Assembly: GCF_024127895.1 (NCBI RefSeq)
Contig: NZ_JAMYBK010000010.1
Location: forward strand, 62,001 to 126,000
Direction: 5' to 3'
Length of the DNA stretch: 64,000 bases
Origin: Pseudomonas guariconensis
GTDB lineage: Bacteria; Pseudomonadota; Gammaproteobacteria; Pseudomonadales; Pseudomonadaceae
Below, in pieces: positions 61,010 to 64,000 of this stretch. The position numbers and the translations under genes are program-made. Below the pieces are notes generated by a model. That model saw only the letters and a program-made list of their open reading frames with translations. It was not told the DNA's origin and did not search any database. Numbering within the stretch: position 1 is the first letter of the stretch; each line of letters starts with the position of its first letter.

Positions 61010-61396
61010 CTACCCTCCCCGTCGCCAGCGCTGGACGATGTCCTTGAGATCGGCCGCATCCAGCCAGAACATGACCTTGATGCTGATCGGGATCACCACC
61101 ACCGCCGCGACGAAGGCCGCGACGCCGCTGGATAAAAAAGGCACCAGCGACAGCATCAGCGGCGTGAAGAGATAGCCCACGCCCGCAGACAAGAGCAGCG
61201 TCACCATCCGCTGCCATACCTTCAATGGCCTGCGCGAGCCGATCACGACCCAGGCCTTGAGCCTGCGCCGTGAGCTGCTGACCAGCCAGGCGCCAAGCAG
61301 TGCGCCGAACACGGCCTGGCTGTCGAACCCCAGTGCCTCGCCACTGACCTGGCTCTGCCGCCAAGCCAACGCGGCAGCCTCCACGACCTCATGCAT
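61010..61396 (-). CDS. Putative phage holin-like membrane protein
   Basis: A 128-residue protein with at least three hydrophobic stretches (AVFGALLGAWLVSS, MVTLLLSAGVGYLFTPLMLSLVPFL, GVAAFVAAVVVIPISIKVMFWL) and a charged tail KDIVQRWRRGG. This layout is seen in putative holins found in P2-like phages and R-tailocin lysis regions of pseudomonads. The start overlaps the preceding gpL-like gene by eight bases. No endolysin gene is next to it. Confidence 0.65.
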   Translation of the reverse strand: MHEVVEAAALAWRQSQVSGEALGFDSQAVFGALLGAWLVSSSRRRLKAWVVIGSRRPLKVWQRMVTLLLSAGVGYLFTPLMLSLVPFLSSGVAAFVAAVVVIPISIKVMFWLDAADLKDIVQRWRRGG

Positions 61397-61772
61397 ACGG
61401 CACCTCACACTGCCTGCTGTTGATCGCCGGCATGGCATGGCGGACCAGTGCACGTCGGGTAGCGGCTTCCACCAGACGCAGGTAGCAGATCGACAGTGCC
61501 CGGCCATGGGCATGCCCCGAGACGTCGGCAAGGCGCCGGTAGCCGCGCTCGCGCAAGCAGCGCCGCCAGGTGGCGAACTCCCGGGCAGCGATATCGACCC
61601 CCTCCCACGCGGCGAGCTCCAGTTGCGTATCGCTGACATGCCCTGGCAGTTGCAGCCGTTGGCGCAGCGCCTGCAACTCGATACGTGGCCAGAAAGGGTC
61701 GTGGCACGCCAGGTAGCGCCGCCCGGGCAGCGTCGGCTCATCGTGCATCGGGGAGTGTGAAACACAGTTCAT
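61389..61772 (-). CDS. P2 gpL-like head completion protein relic
   Basis: A 127-residue protein with the run DPFWPRIELQALRQRLQLPG, VSDTQLELAAWEGVDIAARE and CLRERGYRRLADVSGHAHGR. This resembles the head completion protein gpL of P2-like phages (FWP-I-LxxLR, then R-ELxxW, GYxxLAxV). No other capsid gene is adjacent, so it is probably a phage leftover. It is translationally coupled to the holin-like gene and begins 14 bases after the LuxR-type gene. An alternative start is ATG 61748. Confidence 0.65.
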   Translation of the reverse strand: MNCVSHSPMHDEPTLPGRRYLACHDPFWPRIELQALRQRLQLPGHVSDTQLELAAWEGVDIAAREFATWRRCLRERGYRRLADVSGHAHGRALSICYLRLVEAATRRALVRHAMPAINSRQCEVPYA

Positions 61773-61786
61773 CAGGACGGCCCCCA

Positions 61787-62035
61787 TCACTGGTCCTGCA
61801 ACATGCCGTAGCGGATCGCCTTGATCACCGCGGCGATGCGCGTATTCACCGCGAACTTGCGCAGCACGTTGCCGATATGGAAGTTCACGGTCGACTCCTT
61901 GCAGCCGAGGATCTGGCCGATTTCCCAGGATGTCTTGCCATAGGCACACCAGAGCAGTACCTGGCTTTCCCGGCGGGTAAGCGGGACGGGTGGCTCGTGA
62001 TCGGGGTCAGGTTTGCAGGGGATTGTGGAATGCAT
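61787..62035 (-). CDS. LuxR-type helix-turn-helix protein without sensor domain
   Basis: An 82-residue protein made almost wholly of the LuxR DNA-binding domain: PLTRRESQVLLWCAYGKTSW then EIGQILGCKESTVNFHIGNVLRKF and NTRIAAVIKAIRYGMLQ. The sequence is closest to the quorum-sensing LuxR branch, but the acyl-homoserine-lactone domain is absent. Start at MHSTIPCK; an upstream extension to 62083 is possible. It is read with the gpL-like and holin-like genes and is divergent from the TonB receptor, which it might control. Confidence 0.8.
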   Translation of the reverse strand: MHSTIPCKPDPDHEPPVPLTRRESQVLLWCAYGKTSWEIGQILGCKESTVNFHIGNVLRKFAVNTRIAAVIKAIRYGMLQDQ

Positions 62036-62272
62036 GGGAACGCTCTCTTTGCACAGTCGAAACGGGCCCGCAGGGCCGTTCACAGTTGATGTGCATGCAC
62101 CTTACGAAGCCGCTGCGGCCCCGCTCCAGCAGCGCACCTTGTAAAGCGGCGCGCTACAAAAACGTCATACCTGCGGCCCCCGGATCTTCACCCGGCTGCC
62201 GGACGTGCTCTGAGCGGCCTTTCGCGCGTCTGACCTCCATTGCCTGCCGCCCCTTCTACCTGGAGTCGTACG

Positions 62273-64000
62273 ATGCGCCCCGTTTCACCTGTCACTTGTG
62301 CTTTCGGCCTGTTGGTCAGCAGCGCCGCCACACCGACAATGGCTGCGGCGCCGGTGGAACTCGGCCAGGTACTGATCGAAGACCAGCGACAGGGCGAGCT
62401 GGAGGCCGCGGCGCAACGCCTGCACGAGGTGCCGGGGGCGAGCAATCTGGTCGACATGCAGCAGGTAGGCCAGGGCCGCGTCGCCAGCAACCAGGACGTG
62501 CTGGCCTACCAGCCCGGGGTGTTCGCCCAGTCGGCAGGCAACGACGGCATCAAGCTGTCGATCCGCGGCTCGGGCATCAATCGCGCTCCCGGCGCCCACG
62601 GCTCCGGGGTCTACACGATGTTCGACGGCCTGCCCCTGACCGGTCCTGGTGGCACGCCCTACGAGCTGTTCGAGCCGCTGTGGCTCAGCCGTGCCGAAGT
62701 GCTGCGCGGCGCCAATGGTTTCGACCAGGGCGCCCTGGCCCTGGGTGGCGCGATCAACTACGTGACCCATACCGGCTACGATGCCGCGCCGCTGCAACTG
62801 CGCTATGAAGTCGGCAGCCGGGGCTACCAGCACCGGCACATCAGCTCCGGCCAGGTGCTGGGCGACCTCGACTACTACGTGGCCCTGACCGACGCGGAAT
62901 ACGACGGCTACCAAGAGCACAGCAGCGGCAGCGCCAAAGGCATCGCCGCCAACGTCGGCTACCGGTTCAATCCGAACCTCGAGACGCGCTTCTACCTGCG
63001 CTACCGGGAAACCGAGAACGAACTGGCCGGGCGCCTGACCAAGCAGCAGATCAAACATCACCCCCGCGATGCCAACCCAGCCTACCTGGCCCGCGACGAC
63101 AGCCGCCCGCAACCGGGCAGCACCTGGGTGGGCAACAAGACCACCTTCTACCTGGACGACGATGCTCGCCTGGAAACCGGGCTGGTCTATCACGACTACC
63201 CGATGGACCTGCGCGAAGGCCCGATGCGGCTGAAGGTCGCCTATACCGATGTCAGTGGGACACTGAACTATTTGCGCCGCGACACCTTGTGGGGCCACGA
63301 GAGCAAGACCACCGTCGGTTGGCGCACCACCAAGCACCTGCCCAACAGCGGTGCCTCGCAGTTCGCGCGCAATCGTGACGTCATCGGTGAGCGCACCCGC
63401 GACTTCAGCTACCAAGGCTCGGACACGGTGCTGCACGTGGGCAATGACCTGGAGCTGGTTCCCAACCTGTGGCTGACCACAGGCCTGGCGATGATCTATA
63501 CCCGCCGTGAAAGCGATGTCACCTACCCTGCCGCAGGCGGCAAGGTCAGCCAGCATGACTGGGACTACGCACCGCGCCTGGGGCTACGCTACGACGTCAC
63601 CCCGAACGTGCAGGTCTATGGCAACCTGAGCCGTTCGGTGGAGCCGCCACATCCGTGGTCGCTGATCTGGAGTGCGCCCGCCGTGAGCGGTGGGCAGATC
63701 CAGCCCATCGAAATGCAGAACCAGACCGCCACCACGCTGGAGCTGGGCGGCCGGGGCGATGCCGCCTTCGGCCGCTGGGAGCTGGCCTGGTACTACTCGC
63801 AAGTGCGCCATGAACTGCTGGCGGTGGAGATCGTGCCCGGCACCCCAGCGGCCGAGTTCAACGCCAGCGCCACCGTGCACCAGGGTGTCGAGGCCAGCCT
63901 GGACAGCACGCTCTGGGAACGCCCCGGCACGGGAAGGCTGGCCTTGCGCCAGGCCTACACCTTCAGCGATTTCCACTACCGCGACGACGACACGTTCGGC
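62273..64000 (+). CDS. TonB-dependent outer-membrane receptor (3' end cut by window edge)
   Basis: The frame runs from ATG 62273 (GGAG upstream) to the window end, 576 codons. A signal peptide (MRPVSPVTCAFGLLVSSAATPTMAAA) is followed by a plug domain (SNQDVLAYQPGVFAQSAGND, SIRGSGINRAPGAHGSGVYTMFDGLPLTGPGG, RAEVLRGANGFDQGALALGGAINYVTHTG) and the start of the 22-strand barrel. The plug resembles the FecA/siderophore receptor group. It lacks the extra N-terminal signalling domain of FecA-type transducers. The ligand is not known; iron-chelate is most likely. Confidence 0.9.
   Translation, partial: MRPVSPVTCAFGLLVSSAATPTMAAAPVELGQVLIEDQRQGELEAAAQRLHEVPGASNLVDMQQVGQGRVASNQDVLAYQPGVFAQSAGNDGIKLSIRGSGINRAPGAHGSGVYTMFDGLPLTGPGGTPYELFEPLWLSRAEVLRGANGFDQGALALGGAINYVTHTGYDAAPLQLRYEVGSRGYQHRHISSGQVLGDLDYYVALTDAEYDGYQEHSSGSAKGIAANVGYRFNPNLETRFYLRYRETENELAGRLTKQQIKHHPRDANPAYLARDDSRPQPGSTWVGNKTTFYLDDDARLETGLVYHDYPMDLREGPMRLKVAYTDVSGTLNYLRRDTLWGHESKTTVGWRTTKHLPNSGASQFARNRDVIGERTRDFSYQGSDTVLHVGNDLELVPNLWLTTGLAMIYTRRESDVTYPAAGGKVSQHDWDYAPRLGLRYDVTPNVQVYGNLSRSVEPPHPWSLIWSAPAVSGGQIQPIEMQNQTATTLELGGRGDAAFGRWELAWYYSQVRHELLAVEIVPGTPAAEFNASATVHQGVEASLDSTLWERPGTGRLALRQAYTFSDFHYRDDDTFG

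Overview
The window is a stretch of a Pseudomonas chromosome, most likely from the P. putida group. It is GC-rich with strong third-position GC bias. It carries the TTG-started gacA - uvrC - pgsA - tRNA-Gly block, a fused nuoCD inside a complete nuoA-N operon, a second EF-G gene, OprD and BCCT families, and P. putida-type REP palindromes (core GCGGGC-TT-GCCCGC or GCCGGC-TT-GCCGGC). The species is inferred; no 16S or other typing gene is present.

Layout. 1-6655: two BCCT (quaternary-amine) transporters, a TorF-type outer-membrane protein, a LysR regulator and an OprD porin. 6793-9913: a Tat-signal class A beta-lactamase behind nhaA, and a signal-peptide-bearing NADP-dependent oxidoreductase-like protein. 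10063-13323: tRNA-Gly, pgsA, uvrC and gacA. 13460-14450: an XRE regulator, a possible small ORF and an AT-rich regulatory stretch. 14451-28715: an eleven-gene alginate-type exopolysaccharide cluster. 28830-37623: GNAT, DUF488 and thioesterase-fold proteins; gabP / LysR / gabT-like genes; small conserved proteins; fusA2. 37831-42030: a SulP transporter, an atypical S8 protease and a secretin-like domain protein. 42520-43845: aceA. 43846-45028: hairpins, an SDR pseudogene and the nuo promoter region. 45029-59986: complex I (nuoA-N). 60055-61772: phage-derived relics (Ogr, CI-type HTH, holin-like, gpL-like). 61787-62035: a LuxR-type HTH-only protein. 62273-64000: a TonB-dependent receptor cut by the window end.

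The most interesting system is the exopolysaccharide cluster. Its members look like AlgD, Alg8, Alg44, AlgK, AlgE, AlgI, AlgJ, AlgF, AlgX, AlgL and AlgG. It differs from the well-known alginate operon (algD-8-44-K-E-G-X-L-I-J-F-A) in three ways: the order is D-8-44-K-E-I-J-F-X-L-G, algA is absent, and the AlgG-like protein has D-V-R-D where mannuronan C5-epimerases have the catalytic D-P-H-D motif. AlgD, the acetylation proteins and the lyase keep their key residues. The inferred product is an acetylated, mainly or wholly polymannuronate-type polymer made by a divergent alginate-like machine whose epimerase may be only a structural part. It lies between housekeeping genes (gacA block on one side, gab genes on the other), which looks like insertion of a whole cluster. 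Whether the same genome also has a canonical alg operon cannot be seen here.

The rest is mostly core metabolism: NADH:quinone oxidoreductase, glyoxylate shunt entry, phospholipid synthesis, nucleotide excision repair and the Gac two-component response regulator.
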